From Faecalicatena fissicatena (GTDB lineage: Bacteria > Bacillota > Clostridia > Lachnospirales > Lachnospiraceae): a DNA stretch of 64,000 nucleotides. Positions within the stretch are counted from its first letter, which is position 1. Each line of letters begins with the position of its first letter. Positions 33,797 to 41,317 of this stretch are shown piece by piece. The stretch spans positions 54,826 through 118,825 of the forward strand of contig LDAQ01000002.1 of assembly GCA_001028025.1 (NCBI GenBank). Direction: 5' to 3'. The notes under the pieces are model-generated. The model made no database searches. It was not told the origin of the DNA and saw only the letters and a list, made by a program, of their open reading frames with translations. A program made the position numbers and the translations under genes.

Positions 33797-34336
33797 TTAA
33801 TATCTTCCTCTTACGTTCGCCGTCTCCATAGAACCGCCCAGCAGATCCTGAAGATCACCTGATATATCTACATTCGTCGGTGTTACAAGGAATATATAGT
33901 TGGAAATCTTCTGCAGGTTTCCGCTGATTGCGAATGTTGCTCCGGAAATGAAATCGATGATGCGCTGCGCAATCTCCAGATCCATGCCCTCCAGGTTCAG
34001 GATAACCGTACGTCCTGCCAGCAGTGTCTCGGTAATCTCCCGGGAATCGTCTACTGATGTAGGTTTTACAACACAGACCTCCATGTTGGCACCTCGTCTG
34101 GAAGCCGGCTGGCGCATTGGTGTTACTTTGTTACTGCTGCTGTTTGCAGGAGCATATTTCTTATCCTCCTGGATATCAAAATCGTCGTATTCCTCTTTGC
34201 TTTTCTTATTAAAAAGAGAACGGCGTGGTTTTTCGTCAAAATCATCATCTTCAAATTCGTCATCATAGAAATCATCATCATCATATTCATCATCATTCAA
34301 TTTCATGATGTCCAAAAATTTGTCAAACACACCCAT
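33797..34336 (-). CDS. sepF: SepF, Z-ring membrane anchor and organiser
   Basis: 179-aa FtsZ-binding protein. The N-terminal MGVFDKFLDIMKL is an amphipathic membrane-binding helix; an Asp-rich flexible linker follows (~15-60, long Asp/Glu runs), and the C-terminal SepF core domain (~85-170) includes TLLAGRTVILNLEGMDLEIAQRIIDFISGATFAISG. It shapes FtsZ filaments at the septum. AGGAG lies seven bases upstream of the ATG. Confidence 0.95.
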   Translation of the reverse strand: MGVFDKFLDIMKLNDDEYDDDDFYDDEFEDDDFDEKPRRSLFNKKSKEEYDDFDIQEDKKYAPANSSSNKVTPMRQPASRRGANMEVCVVKPTSVDDSREITETLLAGRTVILNLEGMDLEIAQRIIDFISGATFAISGNLQKISNYIFLVTPTNVDISGDLQDLLGGSMETANVRGRY

Positions 34337-34407
34337 GTTTACACTCCTATCTTATGCCCTCTTAAATGCATAAATTTATTTTGAAAGATACTTTCTGTTC
34401 CAGATTC

Positions 34408-35106
34408 CTATGCCCTGCTGGTATAATCTCTGGCACCAAAGATACCGGTTCCTACACGAACCATAGTCGCACCCTCTTCTATCGCGACTTCGTAATCATT
34501 GGTCATCCCCATTGAAAGTATGCTCACATTAACATTATCAATGTTTTTGTTCTTAATGTCAACAGATAATTTATGTAAATTCTCGAAAATCGGGCGATTT
34601 TCCTCGGGATTTTCAACAAATGGAGCAATTGTCATCAGACCGCATACACGAATATGTTTAAATGATGCAATTTTTTCTATAAATGGAATTACTTCATCAA
34701 CATTAAGGCCAAACTTGCTTTCTTCCCCTGCTACGTTGACTTCGATCAGGATTCTTGCGGTACAGTTTTTCTTCTCAGCTTCTTTCTCTATGACCTGCGC
34801 AAGCTTGAGTGAGTCCACGGAATGGATCAGCTCAGCCTTGTCTACAATGTATTTTACCTTATTGGTCTGCAGATGTCCTATCATATGCCAGTGAATATCA
34901 TCCGGAAGGGCATCGTACTTATCCGTAAGCTCCTGGACCTTATTTTCTCCAAATATTCTGACTCCCGCATCATAAGCCTCCTGAAGTACTGCAATGGGCT
35001 TGGTTTTGCTGACCGCTATCAGGGTGACTTCCTCACGTTTTCTTCCTGCCCGGTCACAGGCGGCCTGAATCTTCTGTTCCACTTCTTCCAACTGCTCTTT
35101 CAACAT
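34408..35106 (-). CDS. YggS-type PLP homeostasis protein
   Basis: 232-aa pyridoxal-phosphate-binding protein of the YggS/YlmE/PLPBP family, a single TIM-barrel domain without known enzyme activity that buffers PLP. The PLP lysine is in LIAVSKTKPI; HWHMIGHLQTNK and the phosphate-binding end LSMGMTNDYEVAIEEGATMVRVGTGIFG are intact. ATG at 35106 follows AGGAG by eight bases. It is located before sepF, as ylmE is in Bacillus. Confidence 0.94.
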   Translation of the reverse strand: MLKEQLEEVEQKIQAACDRAGRKREEVTLIAVSKTKPIAVLQEAYDAGVRIFGENKVQELTDKYDALPDDIHWHMIGHLQTNKVKYIVDKAELIHSVDSLKLAQVIEKEAEKKNCTARILIEVNVAGEESKFGLNVDEVIPFIEKIASFKHIRVCGLMTIAPFVENPEENRPIFENLHKLSVDIKNKNIDNVNVSILSMGMTNDYEVAIEEGATMVRVGTGIFGARDYTSRA

Positions 35107-35241
35107 AAATGACACTCCTTACTTAAAATATGGTTCTGATGCTGTTCCTGATAAAATCAACTGTGTTTCATAAATATAACCAATTGTATATTCAATTAGA
35201 TATTTAAATACAATGGCAGGCCTTTTACGGCTTTCTGCTGT

Positions 35242-36618
35242 TTAGTAGACGACCTCATCTTCATCAACTGAATCGCCTTCCTGGACAATGTGGTCGTAAT
35301 TATACAAACCGTAAGAGTCCCCCTCCTGGACAATATAATATTCGTCACTTTCTGCAAGAATCGTAACCTGGCGGAATACGGCATAGCCTTTATTGATATT
35401 GAATACTCCCTTCAGAGGCTGTGTCTCTGACAATGCCATTGTCTCGGAAGACTCAGGCTTCACCAGTACGGTTCCCCTTTTCAATGAGGAAGTGCTGAGA
35501 TATACATTGCCTTCCTCCGTTGATTTGTAAATATCAACGGGCTGGAAAGCTGCATTGCCGCCGCGCTTCTGGACCATAACCCCGGAAGAAGAGCTGTTGC
35601 CGCCTGTGGTTATATATTCTTTGGGCACTGCATAAAAATCCTTTTCTACAATACTGCTCTTTGGAATCTTCAGTCCGCTCTCATCCTCCAGGATAAGTTC
35701 TACATTTAAAAATCTGTCTCCCGAGTAACGGATCATGGAATTGTCATAATCCAGCCGGCCATAGAATTCGCCGTCTTTCTTTATAATAGAGAAATCAGCC
35801 CAGATTGATTCACTGTCCTTATCAATTCGGGTCTTTACGTAGGTGGTATCAGCCAGCTTTCCTGCCATGTCCTTGTCCAGTTCAATTATGACAGACCAGT
35901 TTTCGTTTGTGACGAGCTTATAGGCGGGTGCGCCTTTCTTGACCTGCATATTGTCTTCCAGGCTTTCTTTTTTGTAGCTGCTCCTGTCAAAATCCTCTTT
36001 TTTAAAGGAATCCGCAGTTAAAGATTCACAGCCGTCAAAATCCAGAACCATAATCCCGTCCTGGGGAGTCTGGTAAATATCTGCGCTGCTGCCATTCTGT
36101 GAGAGCACAGCATCCATCTGTGCTGTTTTAGTCTGATTCGAAGCGTTCTGCAATGTGTTGGCGATTTCATTCTTTAGAGAGTATACAGAGGAGAATTTCT
36201 GCGGGTTAAAATTCTCATTAAAGCTCTGTGTTTTTACTGCCAGAGCGTTCTGCTCTTCTGTACTTAGAGACGCGTCTGTTGCGGTCTCTTCCGGATAGGA
36301 TAACTTCTGCGATGTTATTGCATAGACATTTGCGCCGGATTTTATCTTACTGTTTTCATTCTGATAATAATTAATATATCCTGAGTTCTCTGCATTAACC
36401 ACAATCTCTTCCCTGAGAATAAGCCCTGTATAGGAGTTGTCCGTCAGAATACTGCCCTCTCTCACTTCGTATACAGAAATTTTTTTTGTAGTAGCATACA
36501 TGATAATAGTAACAATAAGATAGATAAATACAATCGCAAAAATGAAGATGCCGATATTCATCTCGCGTTTTCTTTTATACTTGTTGATGCTGATGGAATT
36601 GTTCTTCCGTGATGCCAA
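35242..36618 (-). CDS. HlyD-like membrane adaptor protein upstream of sepF
   Basis: 458-aa membrane protein: basic N-terminus, one transmembrane helix (~20-43) and a long extracytoplasmic part. It has split biotinyl-lipoyl-like strands (REEIVVNAENSGYINYYQNENSKIKSGANVYAI and, after a coiled-coil/helical segment, DGIMVLDFDG...) as in HlyD-type adaptors, but no exporter genes lie beside it. It heads the operon with yggS, sepF, ylmH, lspA and rluD. Related genes occur at this place in other Lachnospiraceae as I recall them. A role in envelope assembly or cell division is a guess from context only. Confidence 0.75.
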   Translation of the reverse strand: MASRKNNSISINKYKRKREMNIGIFIFAIVFIYLIVTIIMYATTKKISVYEVREGSILTDNSYTGLILREEIVVNAENSGYINYYQNENSKIKSGANVYAITSQKLSYPEETATDASLSTEEQNALAVKTQSFNENFNPQKFSSVYSLKNEIANTLQNASNQTKTAQMDAVLSQNGSSADIYQTPQDGIMVLDFDGCESLTADSFKKEDFDRSSYKKESLEDNMQVKKGAPAYKLVTNENWSVIIELDKDMAGKLADTTYVKTRIDKDSESIWADFSIIKKDGEFYGRLDYDNSMIRYSGDRFLNVELILEDESGLKIPKSSIVEKDFYAVPKEYITTGGNSSSSGVMVQKRGGNAAFQPVDIYKSTEEGNVYLSTSSLKRGTVLVKPESSETMALSETQPLKGVFNINKGYAVFRQVTILAESDEYYIVQEGDSYGLYNYDHIVQEGDSVDEDEVVY

Positions 36619-36683
36619 ACTGATCTTCCTCCTGTGTCGTAAATCAATCCTCAGAATAGTTCTGTTCTTCTGATAACTTTACC

Positions 36684-36712
36684 AGTATAACATTTTTAAA
36701 TGTATATTTCCA
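36684..36712 (-). promoter_or_regulatory. promoter of the HlyD-like/sepF operon
   Basis: Leftward TGGAAA (36707-36712), 17-bp spacer, TATACT (36684-36689), 65 bases before the start codon. Confidence 0.55.
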
Positions 36713-36761
36713 GTTTTTGTGGTAATAATAAAAGCATTGATATTGAAAAGGAGGAAATAAT

Positions 36762-36965
36762 ATGAAGTGGTTTGATAACACTGCTCTGACTCTTGTGATT
36801 ATTGGAGCGGTCAACTGGCTTCTGGTTGGCATTTTTCGATTCGATTTAGTAGCCTTTCTCTTTGGAAATTTAAGCTGGCTTTCCAGAATAATTTATACGA
36901 TTGTCGGCCTGTGTGGTCTTTACCTTATCAGCTTGTTCGGCAGAATCAAAAATATGTCAGAGTAG
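36762..36965 (+). CDS. DUF378 small membrane protein
   Basis: 67-aa protein with two transmembrane helices, of the DUF378 family: LVIIGAVNWLLVGIFRFDLVAFLFG and IIYTIVGLCGLYLI are the family's conserved parts. No function is established. A strong AAGGAGG site seven bases before the ATG and a following terminator support real expression. It is divergent from the HlyD-like operon. Confidence 0.88.
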   Translation: MKWFDNTALTLVIIGAVNWLLVGIFRFDLVAFLFGNLSWLSRIIYTIVGLCGLYLISLFGRIKNMSE

Positions 36966-37003
36966 ATGGATAAAGGTCGCTTCCAGGAAGCGAGAACAAC
37001 AAG

Positions 37004-37054
37004 GAACCCGATGGAAGGGCATGCCGGTTTGCGGCGTGTCCTTCCATCGGGTTC
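37004..37054. terminator. bidirectional terminator after DUF378 and dacF
   Basis: 15-bp perfect outer stem GAACCCGATGGAAGG with its complement, and an inner GCATGCCG/CGGCGTGT stem, between convergent genes. Confidence 0.75.
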
Positions 37055-37110
37055 TCTGTTATTTGTATGAATCTAATGAAATTCACAGGTATATGTAGAT
37101 ACTACTATTC

Positions 37111-38094
37111 TTAATCTGCCTCTGCTTCGGCAGCCGGAGTCTCACCTGCAGACATTAAAGCGCTCATCTGGCTGTACAGAAGATCCTTTGTCTCTGCCCC
37201 CATCACAATAGATATATACGGGTTGGCCTGAGGATCCTGACTATAGAGGATTACGCAGGAACCTGCTTCGTCGGTAGTTCCCGTTTTGCCTCCAAAGACA
37301 TTGATTCCTTCGGGTGCCGGAACCAGATTCTGAGAATAAAAATTAGTAGGATGCCAGACTTCACTGCGTACGGTTCCGTCAGCCCCGGTTAGTGTTCCAG
37401 TATAAGAATCCTGTGAAATGATGTCCAGGAAACGCTGATCCTTTACGCAGGCGTTAAACATAAGATACAAATCGTAGGCCGTGGTATAGTGATTATCATC
37501 CTGCAGCCCATGTGGATTGACAAAGTGGGTGTTGGTTGCCCCCAGGGCAGCGGCTTCTGTGTTCATCATGTCCGCAAAGGCCTCCACGCTGCCGGCCAGA
37601 TGTTCTGCTATGGCTACGGCACAGTCATTGCCGGAATATAGCACAAGACCGTTGAGAAGATCGTACAGTGTTGCTGTATCGCCCGTCTGAAGGCCGCATA
37701 TCTGCTCATCTGCCGCAAACTGAGTTGCATTGGGACCAACGGTTACGATATCATCCAGATTGCCGTATTTCAGCGTTACATATGCCGTCATTACCTTCGT
37801 GGTACTGGCCGGATAGAGCCTGTCGTGGATCTTGTCGGCGTACAGTACCTTTTCATTTTTCAAATCAAAGAGCCCCGCGGCGTGCAGGCCCGGATCGGCG
37901 CTGTAGCCGTCAAGTGCAACATTGGTATCTGTTACACAGAGATCCGCTGCAAAAGGGGCTCCTCTATATAAAGAACTGTTAAAATGTTCCTGCTCATACA
38001 CATCTGTTTTTGGATCCTTCTGGCTGCATCCGGTGGTGAATACAGTCAGGAACAGAAAGAGAGCAATCATTACTTTTTTACTTATACATCTCAC
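37111..38094 (-). CDS. D-alanyl-D-alanine carboxypeptidase, predicted lipoprotein (PBP5/DacF family)
   Basis: Trims the terminal D-Ala of peptidoglycan stem peptides. ~327 aa with a lipoprotein signal ending in lipobox FTTGC, so it is held on the outer membrane face by lipid. The SxxK motif is STTKVM, SxN is SGNDCAVAIAEHLAGS and the third box is GKTGTTDEAG, all intact. The PBP5 C-terminal beta domain seen in many relatives is absent: the protein ends ~55 residues after the KTG box. The start overlaps the mgsA-like gene; I chose GTG at 38094, though TTG at 38103 is possible. It is the last gene of the min-rodA end of the cluster. Confidence 0.9.
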   Translation of the reverse strand: MRCISKKVMIALFLFLTVFTTGCSQKDPKTDVYEQEHFNSSLYRGAPFAADLCVTDTNVALDGYSADPGLHAAGLFDLKNEKVLYADKIHDRLYPASTTKVMTAYVTLKYGNLDDIVTVGPNATQFAADEQICGLQTGDTATLYDLLNGLVLYSGNDCAVAIAEHLAGSVEAFADMMNTEAAALGATNTHFVNPHGLQDDNHYTTAYDLYLMFNACVKDQRFLDIISQDSYTGTLTGADGTVRSEVWHPTNFYSQNLVPAPEGINVFGGKTGTTDEAGSCVILYSQDPQANPYISIVMGAETKDLLYSQMSALMSAGETPAAEAEAD

Positions 38095-38473
38095 GCCAGT
38101 CAAGATCTCCTCTGTCTAATGCTAAAATTAAAGCCTCTGCTGTTGCTATATTGGTTGCAATCGGAATATTGTACATATCGCAGAGTTTTACAATATCGTT
38201 GACATCTGGCTCATGTGAGCGCGGTGTCAGCGGATCGCGGAAAAAGATGAGAAGATCCATCTCGTTGTGCTCAATCTGAGAACCGATCTGCTGCTTTCCG
38301 CCCAAATGTCCTGCGAGATACTTGTGGATACTCAGGTTCGTGACGCTCTCCACCAGAACCCCTGTTGTCTCCGTAGCAAACAGATGATGCTTGCTCAAAA
38401 TCCCCCTGTAAGCTATGCAGAAGTTCTGCATTAATTTCTTTTTTGCATCGTGTGCTACTAATCCTATGTTCAT
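38078..38473 (-). CDS. mgsA: methylglyoxal synthase homologue with altered catalytic residue
   Basis: 131-aa member of the MGS-like fold, normally converting dihydroxyacetone phosphate to methylglyoxal and phosphate. Length and most motifs match Bacillus MgsA: IGLVAHDAKK at the N-terminus, ATETTG, FFRDPLTPRSHEPDV and IATNIATAE. However, the motif GPLGGDQQ, whose Asp is the catalytic base (Asp60 in Bacillus, Asp71 in E. coli), here reads GHLGGKQQ, with Lys60 in place of Asp and His in place of Pro. Activity as a normal synthase is therefore doubtful. It lies between rodA and the D,D-carboxypeptidase inside a cell-wall cluster, starting 15 bases after the rodA stop. See findings. Confidence 0.85.
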   Translation of the reverse strand: MNIGLVAHDAKKKLMQNFCIAYRGILSKHHLFATETTGVLVESVTNLSIHKYLAGHLGGKQQIGSQIEHNEMDLLIFFRDPLTPRSHEPDVNDIVKLCDMYNIPIATNIATAEALILALDRGDLDWREMYK

Positions 38474-38488
38474 GTTCTTTTATCTCCT

Positions 38489-39619
38489 CTACTGATATTT
38501 ATTAGGCTGCAGACCGACATTCAGTACAAATCCGATCCCCATATAAAAACATACGACAGAAGTCATCCCGTAACTCACAAAGGGCAGGGAAATTCCTGTA
38601 TTCGGGAATATCTGCGTCGCCACACTGATATTGATAAAGCTCTGTACGCCTATCAGTGTGGCGACCCCTCCGCAGATTAGCCGCCCTCCTGTGTCTTTTG
38701 CTTTTACTCCTATCAAAATACACACTATTACTATTAATAATAACAAAATTATGACCACACAACAACCCACAAATCCTAATTCTTCTCCAATAATTGCAAA
38801 AATAAAGTCGGTCTGAGGCTCGGAAATAAAATTTCCGTTCTTCACGGAGGTCGTCGTATTACTGTTATACCCCTTTCCGGTCAGTTGTCCGGAGCCAATG
38901 GCCATAACAGAATTGATTTGCTGATAGGCCTCATCAGTGGCATATTTTTCCGGTTCCAGCCAGGCCAGGATTCTAGCCTGCTGGTAATCTTTTAGAAACG
39001 GCTGGTTAGGCTGTACAACAATGGTCAGAAAGAGCGCCGCGGTCGGTATGGTAATTGCAAGAACCGTTCCGATAAACTTATAGCTCAGACCACCCATGTA
39101 TAACATGACACAGAACACTGTTGCCAGACAGATCGTGTTTGAAAGGTTTGGCTGCTTGTAAATGAGAATAAGAGAAGGCAGTATGAGCGCAGCCGCCTGG
39201 ATAATCGTTTTTTTATTATTAATCGCCTGTTCCCGCTCCATTATAAACTTTGAAAAGAACAGAATCGTTATAATCTTAGTCAGGTCAGACGGCTGAAACT
39301 GAACGAATCCAAGATTCAGCCATCTGGTTGCTCCATTGATATTTTCACCGAAAAACAGCACCGCCAGAAGCAGGACAATATTGACGCCATATAAGAGCCA
39401 GTACATATTCAGAACCCATTCATAATCGATCAGCGAAATGACGATCATGGCAACGGTTCCCAGCACGACACCGGCAATCTGTTTTCCCTGTACGGATGCC
39501 TGTGCACTTCCCACCACAAAGATTCCGATAATGGAAATCGCGGTTACAAGTGCAACAAGGCTGAATTTATAGTCTTTTAAGTTATACCTTTGCTTAATAT
39601 TCAGAAAATTAAATTTCAA
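38489..39619 (-). CDS. rodA: RodA, SEDS peptidoglycan glycosyltransferase
   Basis: 376-aa SEDS-family protein with about ten transmembrane segments that polymerises lipid II during elongation with its PBP2 partner. Family motifs: GATRWLNLGFVQFQPSDLTKI near the middle, and GEELGFVG and GISLPFVSYGMTS at the end. TTG start, with AGGAG seven bases upstream, overlaps the minE stop codon by four bases. Its partner class B PBP lies in the same cluster at 41318, together with mreBCD. Confidence 0.93.
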   Translation of the reverse strand: MKFNFLNIKQRYNLKDYKFSLVALVTAISIIGIFVVGSAQASVQGKQIAGVVLGTVAMIVISLIDYEWVLNMYWLLYGVNIVLLLAVLFFGENINGATRWLNLGFVQFQPSDLTKIITILFFSKFIMEREQAINNKKTIIQAAALILPSLILIYKQPNLSNTICLATVFCVMLYMGGLSYKFIGTVLAITIPTAALFLTIVVQPNQPFLKDYQQARILAWLEPEKYATDEAYQQINSVMAIGSGQLTGKGYNSNTTTSVKNGNFISEPQTDFIFAIIGEELGFVGCCVVIILLLLIVIVCILIGVKAKDTGGRLICGGVATLIGVQSFINISVATQIFPNTGISLPFVSYGMTSVVCFYMGIGFVLNVGLQPNKYQ

Positions 39620-39825
39620 TAGTTTTCTCCTGTAATCTTAATATGTATATCTGATTGTGTTATCTTTATGTGAAAATTTTCGGGTTTTACTTCCAGATAT
39701 TTGGAAACGGTATGATATATATCTGAAGAAAATTTTTCCGCTGTTTCGGGTGTACACTGCATCCTGTCTGCCATAAGCAGGGTTTTCAATCTTTCTTTTG
39801 CAACGTGAACAGATGGTACACTCAT
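39616..39825 (-). CDS. minE: MinE, cell-division topological specificity factor
   Basis: 69-aa protein that drives MinD release and pole-to-pole oscillation. VHVAKERLKTLLMADRMQCTPE is the MinD-interaction part, and the C-terminal half is the short dimer domain ending KITGENY. It is shorter than E. coli MinE (88 aa), as in other clostridia. GGAGGG lies six bases upstream. Order minC-minD-minE is complete here, so this organism probably positions division by oscillation rather than by DivIVA/MinJ alone. Confidence 0.9.
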   Translation of the reverse strand: MSVPSVHVAKERLKTLLMADRMQCTPETAEKFSSDIYHTVSKYLEVKPENFHIKITQSDIHIKITGENY

Positions 39826-39836
39826 AATATTCCCTC

Positions 39837-40628
39837 CTAATTCTTCTTAAATAGGCTGGAAAATCTTGCAAAAATGCCTTCCGGTTTGTTGAAATCTTCA
39901 ATTGGAAGTTCTTCTCCCAGGATGCGTCTGCATACATTAGTATAGGCATGTCCTGACAGACAGTCTGCGCCTACGATCGGCTCTCCCTGATTGGTCGCAA
40001 TCACAACATGTTCGTCGTCCGGAATCACGCCCAGCAGATTGATAGCCAGTATCTCTGTTACATCCTCAACAGACATCATATCCCCCCGTTTTACCATATC
40101 CACCCGGAGCCGGTTGATAATCAGGTCATTTTTCTTAATACCATGCGCTTCCAGAAGGCCGATAATCCGGTCGGCATCCCGTATGGCGGATACTTCCGGC
40201 GTTGTTACGACAATGGCCCTGTCGGCCCCTGCCACGGCATTTTCAAAACCCTGCTCAATACCGGCCGGGCAGTCCAGAAGTATGTAATCAAATTCATCTT
40301 TTATGTCTGCTATCAGTTTGCGCATCTGTTCTGGTGAAACGGCAGTCTTATCCTTGGTCTGTGCAGACGGCAGAAGGTAAAGCTCCGGAAAACGCTTGTC
40401 CTTAATCAAAGCCTGTTTGAGCCTGCAGCTGCCTTCGATGACATCCACCAGATTATATACGATCCGGTTTTCCAGACCCATAACGACATCCAGATTTCTC
40501 AGACCGAGATCTGTGTCAATAACGATAACCTTCTTGTCCAGCTGCGATAAACCTATTCCGATATTTGCTGTCGTAGTCGTCTTACCGACTCCGCCTTTTC
40601 CTGATGTGATGACAATAACTTCTCCCAT
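39837..40628 (-). CDS. minD: MinD, septum-site-determining ATPase
   Basis: 263-aa deviant Walker A ATPase (GKGGVGKTTTTANIG) that binds membrane in the ATP state and recruits MinC. Switch motifs DTDLGLRNLD and LLDCPAGIEQGF are present. The C-terminal amphipathic membrane-targeting helix is there (EGIFARFSSLFKKN). AGGAGG precedes the ATG. Confidence 0.97.
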   Translation of the reverse strand: MGEVIVITSGKGGVGKTTTTANIGIGLSQLDKKVIVIDTDLGLRNLDVVMGLENRIVYNLVDVIEGSCRLKQALIKDKRFPELYLLPSAQTKDKTAVSPEQMRKLIADIKDEFDYILLDCPAGIEQGFENAVAGADRAIVVTTPEVSAIRDADRIIGLLEAHGIKKNDLIINRLRVDMVKRGDMMSVEDVTEILAINLLGVIPDDEHVVIATNQGEPIVGADCLSGHAYTNVCRRILGEELPIEDFNKPEGIFARFSSLFKKN

Positions 40629-40649
40629 GTTTTCTTCCTCCTACAACTT

Positions 40650-41297
40650 CTATTCTTCCACAAGTGGATCTACATAAATCCTGCGTCCGTCAACCACCGC
40701 TATTTTGGGTCCCCGGAAACTGAGGCTTTCCTGATAGATGACCTGACGTTTTGCTTCGATATCGCCAATTCGAAGTTGTTTCGGCTGCATGGTCAGAGCT
40801 ACGACGAACGCATCTCTGCTGCCGGCAGCTCCTGCATGGACTGAACCAGACAGAGATCCAACAATGACAACGTTTCCTTTGGCAATTACTTTAGCACCCA
40901 GCTCAACATCACCAAGAATGATGATGCTCGAATCGGATTCCAGCACCTGTCTTTTGCTTAAAGTACCTCTGTAGAACTGCCCTTCCCTTTTCTGCATATT
41001 GGTGAGGGTGTTTTCTACAATGCTTTTGTATGTCATTTCATTGGTCTCGTCCTTGTCTATAATGCAGACAATATCAATCCCAGTTATCTCGGCAATCAAA
41101 TTAAGGATTGCCTGTTCTTCCTGGTCTGAGAGTTTTCTGTCCAGAAATGTAACTGCCATTTTGGCCCCCTCAAAAAACTTCGCCGAGTCTTTGAATTTGG
41201 AGGCCACACTTTCCAGTAAAACCTCAAATGGCACTTCCGGGTTCAGATGAACCTCAATTCCATATCTGTTGCTCTTAATTGTTACCAGCTTGTCCAT
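40650..41297 (-). CDS. minC: MinC, septum-site inhibitor
   Basis: 215-aa inhibitor of FtsZ assembly. An N-terminal FtsZ-interaction domain (~1-100) and a C-terminal beta-helix with Gly-rich turns (ILGDVELGAKVIAKGNVVIVGSLSGSVHAGAAG) that dimerises and binds MinD. The ATG at 41297 gives the usual MinC N-terminus (MDKLVTIKSNRYG); a GTG at 41309 lies directly on the AAGGA site and is less likely. Confidence 0.93.
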   Translation of the reverse strand: MDKLVTIKSNRYGIEVHLNPEVPFEVLLESVASKFKDSAKFFEGAKMAVTFLDRKLSDQEEQAILNLIAEITGIDIVCIIDKDETNEMTYKSIVENTLTNMQKREGQFYRGTLSKRQVLESDSSIIILGDVELGAKVIAKGNVVIVGSLSGSVHAGAAGSRDAFVVALTMQPKQLRIGDIEAKRQVIYQESLSFRGPKIAVVDGRRIYVDPLVEE

Positions 41298-41317
41298 GTA
41301 TTTCTTCACATCCTTTT

